64,000 bases of DNA from Pseudomonas sp. GM79 (GCF_000282495.1 NZ_AKJE01000035.1:78174-142173); one strand, 5' to 3'; numbered from the stretch's first letter, positions 10,023-18,001 are shown. The notes: generated from the letters alone by a model not told the origin. A program made the numbers and translations.

Positions 10023-10690
10023 GCGTCTTCCCCGGTGAGTGACAGAAGGCCCCACCCTACTGCCGCGTGCCGGGAGCGATAAGCGCACCAAGGAGGTATT
10101 CGCGTTGTACCTCCAAAGGATGAATGCCCGCATGGGACGGGGGTTTGCGCGGGTTATGGATGGGCTGGATGGGGGGGTATCAACGCAACGCATGGCGTGT
10201 GGGAGGGGCTTGCTGCCACTGTTACTCATGCTGCAACAGTTCATGTCACGAATCGCTATTTTTCCTTTTGGCTCAAGGCCTTATTCTTGCCGGGCTTTCA
10301 CGGCAATCGGCCGGAAAGCACGACGCAATGGCGAGTGCCCGTCCACGCCATTGGCGATAGGTTTCAGATGAATTGAAGCTATTCGACTCATCGCCCTGTG
10401 TTCACTGACGTTGATTTATTGCTCCTTGATCAATCGTCTTACTTTGGCCGCTGCGTATGAAGCGGCCTTTTTTATGGGCGGTGGTTTTGTGACGGTGGCG
10501 AAGAGTTGCATGAAGTAAAAGTGGCGCCCATTGCTTAATCAAATCTAACTTTCTATTTCCTACACACATCTCGGAAAGCAACTACATAGTTCTGTAATCA
10601 CGCGAAGCGCCCTCGCGATTAAAGTTAAAAACAAGTCAGCCATTCTTTTGCACGTTGACTTTAACCTAATTAATTTCGAGCAATACTTCC
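10023..10690. other. 668-base intergenic region with an orphan terminator
   Basis: No convincing gene was found. The left end is the promoter side of the DUF1302 gene. The middle has no recognisable REP element. An isolated terminator-like hairpin lies at 10446-10473 with no gene upstream on its strand. The last 150 bases before the amidase gene are AT-rich and probably contain its promoter. Confidence 0.6.
10446..10473 (+). terminator. Orphan rho-independent terminator (possible sRNA end)
   Basis: A perfect 7-bp stem GGCCGCT/AGCGGCC with an 8-base loop is followed by six T. No protein gene precedes it on the plus strand: the nearest upstream gene is on the opposite strand, and the amidase begins 218 bases downstream. 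It may end an untranslated transcript. Confidence 0.65.
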
Positions 10691-11458
10691 ATGAAACCTA
10701 TTGATTACAACAAATACCGCTCCACCAAAAGTTTCAACACCCGAGTACGCTTTCTGATTTTCCACTACACCGCTGGCAACTTCTCCAGTTCGGTCAACGC
10801 ACTGACCGGCCCGAATGTCAGCGCCCACTACTTGGTTCCCGACATCACCGATCCGAGCTACTTGAAAGCAGGTTATACCGGGCAGGAAGTTTTCAATCTC
10901 GTCGACGAAACCAAGCGTGCGTGGCATGCGGGCGTCAGTACTTGGGGCAATCGAAGCAATCTCAACGACACGTCTATCGGCGTTGAAATCGTCAACCTAG
11001 CAACGTTTAGCCAAGGAGTTTTCAACTTTCCGCCGTATCAGCCAGAACAAATTGCCGCCATTGAGGAGTTGGCGTTAAACATCCTTGAACGTTACCCGGA
11101 TATCAGCCCGACCCTTGTTCTGGGGCACTCGGATATTGCGGTCGGACGCAAGAGTGACCCAGGGCCGAAATTCCCCTGGCATGCCCTTTACTTGAAAGGC
11201 GTCGGTGCCTGGTTCGACGATGCCACCCGAGACACCTTTCTGCAGCAATACAACGAGACCGGCATTCCAGCCCGAAGCGACTTGCTCAAACTGTTCAAGA
11301 CTTACGGATACGACGTTTCCGGTGCGTCAACCGAACAAGGCTTCACACACCTTGTTCGGGCCTTTCAGTTGCACTTTCGCCCGGAAACGTACGACGGGAT
11401 CATGGATGTGCAAACAGCAGCGAATCTGGCGGCATTGGTTGACAAGTATTTTCCTTGA
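10691..11458 (+). CDS. ampDh3: N-acetylmuramoyl-L-alanine amidase, AmpDh3-like
   Basis: 255 residues closely resembling P. aeruginosa AmpDh3: an Amidase_2 domain followed by a short C-terminal peptidoglycan-binding-like helical domain (TEQGFTHLVRAFQLHFRPE). The zinc ligands are visible as H25 (FHYTAGN), H146 (LGHSDIA) and D156 (SDPGP); E99 in GVEIVN is the likely catalytic acid. There is no signal peptide or lipobox, matching AmpDh3, which is reported as a type VI secretion (H2-T6SS) peptidoglycan hydrolase effector in P. aeruginosa, and unlike lipid-anchored AmpDh2. No immunity, VgrG or T6SS gene is adjacent. The fold is clear; the effector role is by homology. Confidence 0.85.
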   Translation: MKPIDYNKYRSTKSFNTRVRFLIFHYTAGNFSSSVNALTGPNVSAHYLVPDITDPSYLKAGYTGQEVFNLVDETKRAWHAGVSTWGNRSNLNDTSIGVEIVNLATFSQGVFNFPPYQPEQIAAIEELALNILERYPDISPTLVLGHSDIAVGRKSDPGPKFPWHALYLKGVGAWFDDATRDTFLQQYNETGIPARSDLLKLFKTYGYDVSGASTEQGFTHLVRAFQLHFRPETYDGIMDVQTAANLAALVDKYFP

Positions 11459-11498
11459 AGACCGCTGCAAACCAGATGTCGGGCCCGACTATCAAGAA

Positions 11499-11529
11499 CC
11501 AGCAAGGTCAAGAACGATGACCTTGCTGG
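11499..11529. terminator. Hairpin between convergent amidase and dehydrogenase genes
   Basis: A perfect 12-bp stem (CCAGCAAGGTCA and its complement) with a 7-base loop lies between two convergent stop codons. The flanking T/A runs are short (CTTAATT), so termination may be modest in both directions. Confidence 0.65.
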
Positions 11530-11534
11530 CTTAA

Positions 11535-12446
11535 TTAAATCGAATGCTTCTGCAAATTCGCCATCATTTCCTTCAGCGCTTCAAGGTTGTCCTGCGGGTG
11601 CGCCGCGCCTTCAAAATCGCAGATCTGTTGCCAATGCGCTGCCACATCTTCGGGGGAGAAACCAACCCGCGGATCAAACCCCGCGCCGAGGCTTCGCTCC
11701 CAGCGCACCTTGCCCATCCAGCCGCCACCGACTTCAAACAGCCCGGAGGTTTCCTGGCAGTTCTCGCTGGCGAGGTACACCACCAGCGGGCTGACCAGTT
11801 CTGGCTTGAGTTGTTCAAAGACTTGCGGCGGGATCAGGCCTTCGGTCATGCGGGTGCCGCCGGTCGGGGCGATGGCGTTGACCAGAATGTTGTTCTTGCG
11901 GCCTTCGATGGCGAGGGTGCGGGTCAGGCCATAGAGGCCGAGTTTGGCCATGCCGTAGTTGGACTGACCGAAGTTGCCGTAGATGCCCGAAGTCGAGGCG
12001 GTGAAGATTACGCGGCCATAGTTTTGCTCGCGCATGTGTGGCCAGGCGGCGCGGGTGACCTTGTAGGCGCCTTCGACGTGGACGCGGTAAACCAGGTCCC
12101 AGTCGCTGTCGTCCATTTTGTGAAAGGTCTTGTCCCGCAGGATGCCGGCGTTGTTCACCACGACATCGACACGGCCAAAAGTGTCGAGTGCATGCTGGAC
12201 GATTTTGTCACCGTCGGTGACGGAGTCGTGGTTGGCCTCGGCGGTGCCGCCCGCTTCGCGAATCTCCATCACCACACGATCGGCAGCCGATGCATTGGCG
12301 CCTTCGCCTTGAGCCGAACCGCCGAGATCATTGACCAGCACTTTGGCGCCCTGCTTTGCGAACAACAGCGCGTGCGCCCGCCCCAAGCCACCGCCCGCAC
12401 CGGTGACGATCACCACTTTATCTTCGAAGCGCACAGACTCATTCAT
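11535..12446 (-). CDS. Short-chain dehydrogenase, (3R)-hydroxyacyl-CoA dehydrogenase-like
   Basis: 303 residues from ATG 12446, chosen because GGAG lies 6 bases upstream; the ATG at 12473 has none. Classical SDR features are the NAD(P) motif TGAGGGLG at 15-22, NNAG at 98-101, a serine near 151-153 and the catalytic Y164/K168 in YGMAK. The stretch KVLVNDLGGS and the C-terminal FSPEDVAAHWQQI segment resemble the dehydrogenase domain of peroxisomal multifunctional enzyme 2, so a hydroxyacyl-CoA-like substrate is plausible. It is last in an operon with a class II aldolase and an alpha/beta hydrolase, suggesting joint catabolism of one compound. Substrate unknown. Confidence 0.8.
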   Translation of the reverse strand: MNESVRFEDKVVIVTGAGGGLGRAHALLFAKQGAKVLVNDLGGSAQGEGANASAADRVVMEIREAGGTAEANHDSVTDGDKIVQHALDTFGRVDVVVNNAGILRDKTFHKMDDSDWDLVYRVHVEGAYKVTRAAWPHMREQNYGRVIFTASTSGIYGNFGQSNYGMAKLGLYGLTRTLAIEGRKNNILVNAIAPTGGTRMTEGLIPPQVFEQLKPELVSPLVVYLASENCQETSGLFEVGGGWMGKVRWERSLGAGFDPRVGFSPEDVAAHWQQICDFEGAAHPQDNLEALKEMMANLQKHSI

Positions 12447-12556
12447 GGGGAACTCCAGCAGGCCAAGGGACAAGGAGTGCGAGTGTCAGCCACAGCGCTG
12501 CCGGTCACAATGAACACGGGGGCGGCTGAATGGTGCGCAATAAGGCAGCGGGATAG

Positions 12557-13459
12557 TCAGGAACAGGCCGCTTTGCGCGGCGGTGAAACCAGCCGATCGC
12601 GAAATTCCAGATAGTGCTTGAGTACCTGCGCCGGCGCTTCGATCTGCGGGTAATGGCCAATCTCAGGCAGCAGGACCGTATCCGGGGCGGGAATCAGTTG
12701 CCGATAGCGCGCCACCATGTGCCCGCCAGAAACCGGATCGACCTCGCCATCGATGACCCGCAATGGCACCTCGCCACGTTGCATGGCGCTGACCCAACGC
12801 TCACGCTGGACACGGCGCTGCGGGATATAACTGATCAATTTGTGCATGATCCGTTGCCCGTGATTGCTGTCGACCAGGCTCCAGAAATCATCCAGTTCGC
12901 TTTCCGTAGGCCGGGTCTGTGGGCCAAAGATCTGCTGGAAACTCTTCACCAGCGCGTCACGGCTAAAGGCTCGCCCGATCATCCAGCCGAAGGGGCTGAG
13001 CAGGAGTTTTTGCATCAATACCGGACGATGGGTTTCGGGAAACAGCCCGCCATTGAGGAACACGCAACTGGCGATATCAGCGCGCGTTTCATAGTGCCGG
13101 GCCAACAGTTCCTGGGCCACGCTGTCGCCATAATCGTGTGCCAAAATATGAACGGGCTGGTCAACGTTCAGATGCGCCAGTAAGGCCTGCTGCAAATCGG
13201 CCTGTTCCAGCAGGCTGTAGTCGTGGTTCACCGGTTTGGCCGAATCGCCGAAGCCGAGCATGTCGCAAGCAATTACCCGGTAGCGCTGTGCCAGCGGCTG
13301 CCACAGGTAATGCCAGTCCCAACTGGCTGTCGGGAAGCCATGAATCAGCAACAGCGGCTCGCCTTGCCCCGCGGCCCAATAGCGCAGGGTCTGACCGCCG
13401 AATACGAACGTCTGGCCGCGCTTGCGCCAGACACATAGCGGAATCTCGGCGAGTGCCAT
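12557..13459 (-). CDS. Alpha/beta hydrolase with aspartate nucleophile
   Basis: 300 residues with a complete alpha/beta-hydrolase core: the oxyanion HGFP at 40-43, the nucleophile elbow AHDYGDS placing D109 as nucleophile, and a late histidine in EIGHYPQIE. An aspartate in the HDYG/HDWG context is typical of the haloalkane dehalogenase and epoxide hydrolase branch rather than serine esterases. Its start codon directly abuts the stop of the class II aldolase gene, indicating translational coupling. No signal peptide, so cytoplasmic. The physiological substrate cannot be read from sequence. Confidence 0.8.
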   Translation of the reverse strand: MALAEIPLCVWRKRGQTFVFGGQTLRYWAAGQGEPLLLIHGFPTASWDWHYLWQPLAQRYRVIACDMLGFGDSAKPVNHDYSLLEQADLQQALLAHLNVDQPVHILAHDYGDSVAQELLARHYETRADIASCVFLNGGLFPETHRPVLMQKLLLSPFGWMIGRAFSRDALVKSFQQIFGPQTRPTESELDDFWSLVDSNHGQRIMHKLISYIPQRRVQRERWVSAMQRGEVPLRVIDGEVDPVSGGHMVARYRQLIPAPDTVLLPEIGHYPQIEAPAQVLKHYLEFRDRLVSPPRKAACS

Positions 13460-14242
13460 TTAGAGTTTATAACCCGGGTCTTGTTTATCGAGTTTGCGCA
13501 GCAGCGCCGGCCAGGCCAGCGCGCCGCCCATCCCTTGAGCACTTTTGGTGACACCGGCGATCATCGCCTTGGCGCCTGCCAGAATCTGCGGTTCGATGGC
13601 AATCAGCTCTGCGCCACCGTTCTGCGCCAGCACCTGAATTTCGCAGGCGCGCTGAAAGGTAAACATCATCAGGAACGTGTCGGCGATGGTGCCGCCACAG
13701 GTCAACAGACCGTGGTTGTGCAGCATCAGGAAATTGTTTTCGCCAAGATCGGCTTGCAGTCGCGCCTTCTCTTCATGGTTCAGCGCAACACCTTCATAAG
13801 CGTGATAAGCCAGGCTGGAAAGAACGAACAAGGACTGCTGACTGATCGGCAAGATGCCCTGCTTCTGTGCCGATACCGCCACCCCCGCCGCGGTGTGGGT
13901 GTGCAGTACACACACGACGTCATGACGGACTTCATGCACGGCGCTGTGGATGGTGTAACCCGCCGGGTTGATCTCGTAAGGACTGTCCATCAGCTTGTTG
14001 CCGGCCTGATCGACCTTGACCAGGCTCGACGCGGTGATTTCATGGAACATCAGCCCGAACGGGTTGATCAGGAAGTCTTCAGTGCCCGGCACCTTGGCCG
14101 AAATATGCGTGAAAATCAGATCGTCCCAGCCGTGCAAGGCGACCAGACGATAACAGGCGGCCAGATCGACGCGGGTCTGCCATTCGGCGGCACTGACTTT
14201 GTCTTTGATGCTGTGGGGCGATTGGACGGGGGCTACGCTCAC
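13460..14242 (-). CDS. Class II aldolase/adducin-family protein
   Basis: 260 residues of the class II aldolase/adducin fold. Metal-binding histidines are visible in LHTHTAAG (H114, H116) and again in MLHNHGLL near residue 175. Family members are zinc-dependent aldolases, epimerases, decarboxylases or dehydratases of sugar phosphates and related acids. It is the first gene of an operon with the hydrolase (abutting) and the dehydrogenase (110 bases further on). The combination with an Asp-nucleophile hydrolase and an SDR does not match a pathway I recognise. Confidence 0.85.
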   Translation of the reverse strand: MSVAPVQSPHSIKDKVSAAEWQTRVDLAACYRLVALHGWDDLIFTHISAKVPGTEDFLINPFGLMFHEITASSLVKVDQAGNKLMDSPYEINPAGYTIHSAVHEVRHDVVCVLHTHTAAGVAVSAQKQGILPISQQSLFVLSSLAYHAYEGVALNHEEKARLQADLGENNFLMLHNHGLLTCGGTIADTFLMMFTFQRACEIQVLAQNGGAELIAIEPQILAGAKAMIAGVTKSAQGMGGALAWPALLRKLDKQDPGYKL

Positions 14243-14458
14243 GGCAAGGATTCTCTTTTTTATTTTTCTGGGTTTTTATTGTTTTTTGCTGCGTTACAGC
14301 AGTCTAGTCAGCCCCCGGACTTCGTGTAGTTGCATTGGCAGCCAGCTTGATGGCCGAGCGAGTCAGTGCGCGGGTGAATCTGGATCCATTGTCAAGGCAC
14401 CCGCGAACTTGTGGATGTTGCCTGACCCGCCGCTATCGCGAGCAGAATCTCCCACAAG

Positions 14459-14914
14459 TCAGCCCCGCAAAACGCTGACCAGTTCTGCCAACCAAGGCTC
14501 GGCGTCGGTTTCCGGCGTTACGGTTTCGCTGGCGTCCAGGCGCAGCATTTGCAGGACTTCACGCACGCCCAGTTCGCCGAACAATTCACGCATTTGTTCG
14601 CCGCCGCCGCAGAACGTGTCGCCATAACTGGAATCGCCCAAACCGATCACCGCGCCCGGCAAACCACGCCAGGCCGCCGGCAACTGATCGCGTATGGCGA
14701 AATACAACGGCTGCAGATTGTCCGGCAACTCGCCCATGCCGGTGGTCGAGGTCACCGCCAAAAACGCTTCGGGGCCAAACGCCAGAACATCGGCGAGTGT
14801 CGCGCGGGGGTTGTGCCAGGTTTCAAAACCGGCGGCGTTCAAAATGCTTGCAGCGTGACGGGCGACTTCTTCAGCCGTGCCGTACACAGAGCCGGAAAGG
14901 ATGGCGACTTTCAT
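14459..14914 (-). CDS. Flavodoxin (MioC-like)
   Basis: 151 residues from ATG 14914, which has AGGA 8 bases upstream; the upstream in-frame TTG is less likely. A stand-alone flavodoxin domain: the FMN phosphate loop is LSGSVYGTAEEVA at the N-terminus, then STTGMGELPDN and LGDSSYGDTFCGGG for the isoalloxazine loops. It should carry electrons in the cytoplasm with bound FMN. It is divergent from the LOV photoreceptor across about 100 bases, so the two may share regulation. Partner enzyme unknown. Confidence 0.85.
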   Translation of the reverse strand: MKVAILSGSVYGTAEEVARHAASILNAAGFETWHNPRATLADVLAFGPEAFLAVTSTTGMGELPDNLQPLYFAIRDQLPAAWRGLPGAVIGLGDSSYGDTFCGGGEQMRELFGELGVREVLQMLRLDASETVTPETDAEPWLAELVSVLRG

Positions 14915-15017
14915 CAATCTGATCCTGAATCTAAATAAAAGTAGGAGATATTAACAGCACCGCCTTCATTGATCTTTTAGAATGCAGCGTATCAATCAAT
15001 ACGCAAAGGACTCTGCG

Positions 15018-15494
15018 ATGATCAATGCCCAACTGCTGCAAATGGTGATCGACGCCTCCAACGACGGCATCGTGATTGCCGAAAAGGAAGGCGGACAGGA
15101 CAATATCCTGATTTACGTAAACCCGGCATTCGAGCGCCTGACGGGTTATACCAGCGAAGAAATCCTCTACCAGGATTGCCGTTTTTTGCAGGCAGGAGAC
15201 CGGGATCAGCCAGCCCTCGCCTTGATTCGCCAAGCGTTGGGCAGTGGCGGCTCCTGCCGGGAAATCCTCAGGAATTATCGTAAGGACGGCACGCCGTTCT
15301 GGAATGAACTGTCGCTTTCCACGGTAAAAAACCCGAACGACGGACAAACCTATTTCGTCGGGGTGCAGAAAGACGTCACAACTCAGGTCAAGGCGCAGCA
15401 GCGAGTCGCGCAGCTGGAAGCGCAATTGGCCGAGGCACAGGCAGAAATTGTCGCACTCAAAACGACGAACGGCTCAAACCAATCTGCGAATTAG
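15018..15494 (+). CDS. Short LOV blue-light photoreceptor (SB1-LOV type)
   Basis: 158 residues from ATG 15018, preceded by AAAGGA 7 bases upstream. The protein is one LOV (PAS) domain with short flanking helices and closely resembles P. putida SB1-LOV: the N-cap MINAQLLQMVIDASNDGIV, the photoactive cysteine C54 in YQDCRFLQ, the flavin-contacting RNYRKDG and FWNELS, and Q in GVQKDV. Blue light should form a cysteinyl-flavin adduct with FMN. After the core comes a J-alpha-like coiled coil (VAQLEAQLAEAQAEIVALKT), probably for dimerisation. There is no output domain, so signalling must pass to a partner; the LitR-type regulator nearby is the obvious candidate. Confidence 0.9.
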   Translation: MINAQLLQMVIDASNDGIVIAEKEGGQDNILIYVNPAFERLTGYTSEEILYQDCRFLQAGDRDQPALALIRQALGSGGSCREILRNYRKDGTPFWNELSLSTVKNPNDGQTYFVGVQKDVTTQVKAQQRVAQLEAQLAEAQAEIVALKTTNGSNQSAN

Positions 15495-15548
15495 TGGTCA
15501 CTTACTACAATCACCGATGACTTTGTAATTATTTCTTTCGAGCGAACC

Positions 15549-16154
15549 ATGCAGCGCGACGCACTCTTGACCCAGGATGAGCTGGATTTTATCCAGAACA
15601 TGCAGCACAACCCGCAACTCAATGTGCGGGATGCGACGTCGAGTCTGCTCGTCAACGGTGGCTCGCAGATTCGTGACTTGCTCACACGCCTGGCTGCTCA
15701 TGAACAAGTCACTATCCAGGCCAATTTCGAAAATCAGCAAATAACCTTCCCACTGCACTTGGTGGAAGATGAGTTTCACGCCATGCATCTACGCCTCGGC
15801 GTCCCCAGCATCTATGAAGACGGGCCGATGGTTCGGCCATGGCGCCTGGTGCTCGAAGAGCCCGTGGCACTGGAAAATGCCAAGGGCCAACCCGGCACGA
15901 TGTGGGTGCATGAAATATCGTTCAAAGGGGTTTTGCTGGAGGTTCGTAACAAGACCAAGGCGCCGAAGCATTTCGCGTTGTGGTTCAGCCCTTCAGGTTA
16001 TGAGCGGATTGCGTTGCGCGGCACCTTCGAGCGTGAAACCGAGCAGGGTTTCTACGCCTACGAATTGAGCCAGAGTGACAAGGACGAAACCGAACGTCTG
16101 CGTCAGTACATTCTTCAGCAACATCGCCTGACCCATCCTGCCCTGCATATCTGA
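15549..16154 (+). CDS. Hypothetical protein, possible PilZ-like domain
   Basis: 201 residues with no confident family match by eye. Residues about 50-70 (EQVTIQANFENQQITFPLHLV) resemble the N-terminal barrel of YcgR/FlgZ-type proteins. Later, HEISFKGVLLEV recalls the D/N-x-S-x-x-G strand of PilZ domains, but a canonical RxxxR c-di-GMP motif is not clear (VRPWRL has only RxxR). It starts 54 bases after the LOV gene in the same direction, so co-transcription is likely, and it converges on the MerR gene. If PilZ-like, it could link light to motility or adhesion; that is speculative. Confidence 0.5.
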   Translation: MQRDALLTQDELDFIQNMQHNPQLNVRDATSSLLVNGGSQIRDLLTRLAAHEQVTIQANFENQQITFPLHLVEDEFHAMHLRLGVPSIYEDGPMVRPWRLVLEEPVALENAKGQPGTMWVHEISFKGVLLEVRNKTKAPKHFALWFSPSGYERIALRGTFERETEQGFYAYELSQSDKDETERLRQYILQQHRLTHPALHI

Positions 16155-16169
16155 TCTGTCTATCTTCGC

Positions 16170-17129
16170 TCAGGTATCCAGGTTTCCCGCCAGGAACTGC
16201 TTCAGACGCTGGCGCATTAACACTCCCTCGTTTCCCAGACAACCGATCGACGATCCAGCCAGGCTCTCCTGCGCCAGGTCCGATGCCTCTCCGGCCAGCA
16301 ATACCTGACAATCCAGGCTCATGGCCAAGCGCTTCAAACGTCTAGGCAGTTCATCCGCCGGCGCGTGGTTGGAAACCAGTATCAGTGCCTTGGGCCTGAT
16401 CTTTTCGCAGACCAGAACCAACTCTTCGAAGGGCTGGCCGATCGCCAACAACTGAATAGCCGAATCGATGCTGCTCAGATACAGCGCCGTGACCAACACG
16501 TCGAGTTCACGGCATTGATCGGCCAAGGCGCAGACAATCACTCGTCGCGGTTGCATGACTCGCACCAGCAACAGGCGTTGCAACACTCGAGAGCGCAGAA
16601 AACCATCCAGAAAAAGCCACTCGCTGATCTGACCGAACGCTTCATGGCGCTGTAGCAATAGCTTCCAGATCGGAATCAGAATGTCCTGAAACACCACCGT
16701 CAATGGGTAACTGGAAAAAATCTGACCGTAGACGTGTTCCAGTTGAACTTCGTCGAAAGCACCCACCGCAGCCTTGACCTGCTGCTGCCATTGGTCGTAG
16801 TCAGCTTGAACGAGTTCGTTGGGAATGACCTGCGCCAGCACCTTGAGCGGTTCGGTCTTGGCCAGTATCTTGCCGACCTTGCTGACTGCGACGCCGCGTT
16901 CTATCCAGCCGAGGATGCTACGAACACGCTCGATATCGGTCATCGAATACAAACGGTGCCCGCTTTCGGTGCGCGTGGGTTGTATCAAACCGTACCGCCG
17001 CTCCCATGCGCGTAGCGTGACCGGGTTGACCCCTGTCAGGCGCGCGACCTCACGAATCGGAAACAGCTCTTCTCGAATCAGGGAGGTGCTGGGGAGCAAG
17101 CCAGGTGCAAGGTCTGTCAACACAGCCAT
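16170..17129 (-). CDS. MerR-family regulator of the LitR/CarH type with degenerate B12 site
   Basis: 319 residues from ATG 17129. Residues 23-90 form a MerR winged helix (FPIREVARLTGVNPVTLRAW, RRYGL, SGHRLYS). The rest matches the helical and Rossmann-like light-sensing module of CarH/LitR, but the cobalamin contacts look lost: the ExHxxG-type motif reads ALADQCRELD, with Cys for His, and the W-x9-EH helix reads as an extended loop ending EW. This fits class II LitR proteins of Pseudomonas, which lack B12 and are reported to respond to light through short LOV proteins. It is divergent from the monooxygenase-like gene preceding folM-folE-folX, with a palindrome in between. Confidence 0.85.
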   Translation of the reverse strand: MAVLTDLAPGLLPSTSLIREELFPIREVARLTGVNPVTLRAWERRYGLIQPTRTESGHRLYSMTDIERVRSILGWIERGVAVSKVGKILAKTEPLKVLAQVIPNELVQADYDQWQQQVKAAVGAFDEVQLEHVYGQIFSSYPLTVVFQDILIPIWKLLLQRHEAFGQISEWLFLDGFLRSRVLQRLLLVRVMQPRRVIVCALADQCRELDVLVTALYLSSIDSAIQLLAIGQPFEELVLVCEKIRPKALILVSNHAPADELPRRLKRLAMSLDCQVLLAGEASDLAQESLAGSSIGCLGNEGVLMRQRLKQFLAGNLDT

Positions 17130-17152
17130 CAAGATCTACGTCCATGTAATAA

Positions 17153-17167
17153 TTAGACACATTCTAA
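17153..17167. promoter_or_regulatory. Candidate operator palindrome in the LitR-type/monooxygenase divergent promoter
   Basis: The perfect inverted repeat TTAGA-N5-TCTAA lies 24 bases upstream of the MerR start codon in the divergent region. Its reverse complement begins TTAGAATG, an 8-mer also found at 14977-14984 upstream of the LOV gene. Placement and symmetry suit a regulator site, but no consensus is available here to confirm it. Confidence 0.4.
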
Positions 17168-17335
17168 CGCTCCTGCCCCAGTGGTGATCAACACATTGTT
17201 GAACTAATTGGAACAGACGTTCCAGACAGAATCAGGAATAATTCTTGCTTTCCCCAAGACGCAGCCCACCACCCCGGCGCTGTGTCTGGCGAAGCTCTCA
17301 TCCGGAGCGACGCGTTTGCCCTACGGAGATACAAA

Positions 17336-17905
17336 ATGTCTACCTCCCCCGTCACCCTGATGGTTGCGCGCCGCGTCGCCGATGGGCGTTACCAGGACCT
17401 GATGGCCTGGTTGCGCGAAGGCGAACAACTGGCCACCGATTTCCCCGGTTACCTGGGCTCTGGCGTACTGGCTCCGCCGCCCAATGATGACGAGTTCCAG
17501 ATTATCTTCCGCTTCGCCGACGAGCAGACCATGCACGCCTGGGAGCATTCCGCCTCGCGCACTGCCTGGCTGGGGCGCGGCAGTGATCTGTTTGCCCACC
17601 CTTCGGAACATCGGGTCAGTGGCATCGATGGCTGGTTCGGTGCGGTCGGCCAGCGCCCGCCACGCTGGAAACAGGCCGTGGCCATCTGGCTGGCGTTCTT
17701 TCCGGTGTCCCTGTTGTTCAACTTTGTATTGGGGCCGCTGCTGGCTGAAACGGGTTTGCTGACCCGCGTGTTTGTCAGCACCCTGTGCCTGACGCCATTG
17801 ATGGTGTATTTCTTCATTCCGCTGTCGACACGCCTGCTGGCCGGGTGGCTGCATACCCCATCGGCACGTCCGTTGCCCGCCGAACCCTCATCCCAGCATC
17901 GCTGA
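17336..17905 (+). CDS. Antibiotic-biosynthesis-monooxygenase-domain membrane protein
   Basis: 189 residues from ATG 17336, which has CGGAG 7 bases upstream. The first ~100 residues resemble an ABM (dimeric ferredoxin-like) domain: MVARRVADGRYQDLMAW, FPGYLGSGV, FQIIFRFADEQTMHAWEHS. The C-terminal part has two membrane segments (AVAIWLAFFPVSLLFNFVLG and VFVSTLCLTPLMVYFFIPL). The domain therefore appears tethered to the inner membrane. It is the first gene divergent from the LitR-type regulator and precedes folM, from which a REPIN-like repeat separates it. Enzymatic activity is unproven; ABM folds also serve as heme- or quinone-linked oxygenases. Confidence 0.75.
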   Translation: MSTSPVTLMVARRVADGRYQDLMAWLREGEQLATDFPGYLGSGVLAPPPNDDEFQIIFRFADEQTMHAWEHSASRTAWLGRGSDLFAHPSEHRVSGIDGWFGAVGQRPPRWKQAVAIWLAFFPVSLLFNFVLGPLLAETGLLTRVFVSTLCLTPLMVYFFIPLSTRLLAGWLHTPSARPLPAEPSSQHR

Positions 17906-17913
17906 TCCCCCTT

Positions 17914-18001
17914 GTGGGAGCGGGCTTGCTCGCGAAAGTGGTGTAACAGTCGACATTATTGCTGACTGTCAGTCCGCCTTCGCGAGCAAGCCCGCTCCCA
18001 C
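17914..18001. repeat. REPIN-like inverted REP pair (family 1)
   Basis: Two inverted copies of the core GGGAGCGGGCTTGCTCGCG flank about 40 unrelated bases. Placed between the monooxygenase-like gene and folM. The same core recurs six more times elsewhere in the window. Confidence 0.9.

Noticed and set aside
8229..10244. Longer start for the DUF1302 protein at 10244
   Set aside because: It would place 74 residues before a clear signal peptide and has no Shine-Dalgarno sequence; ATG 10022 does.
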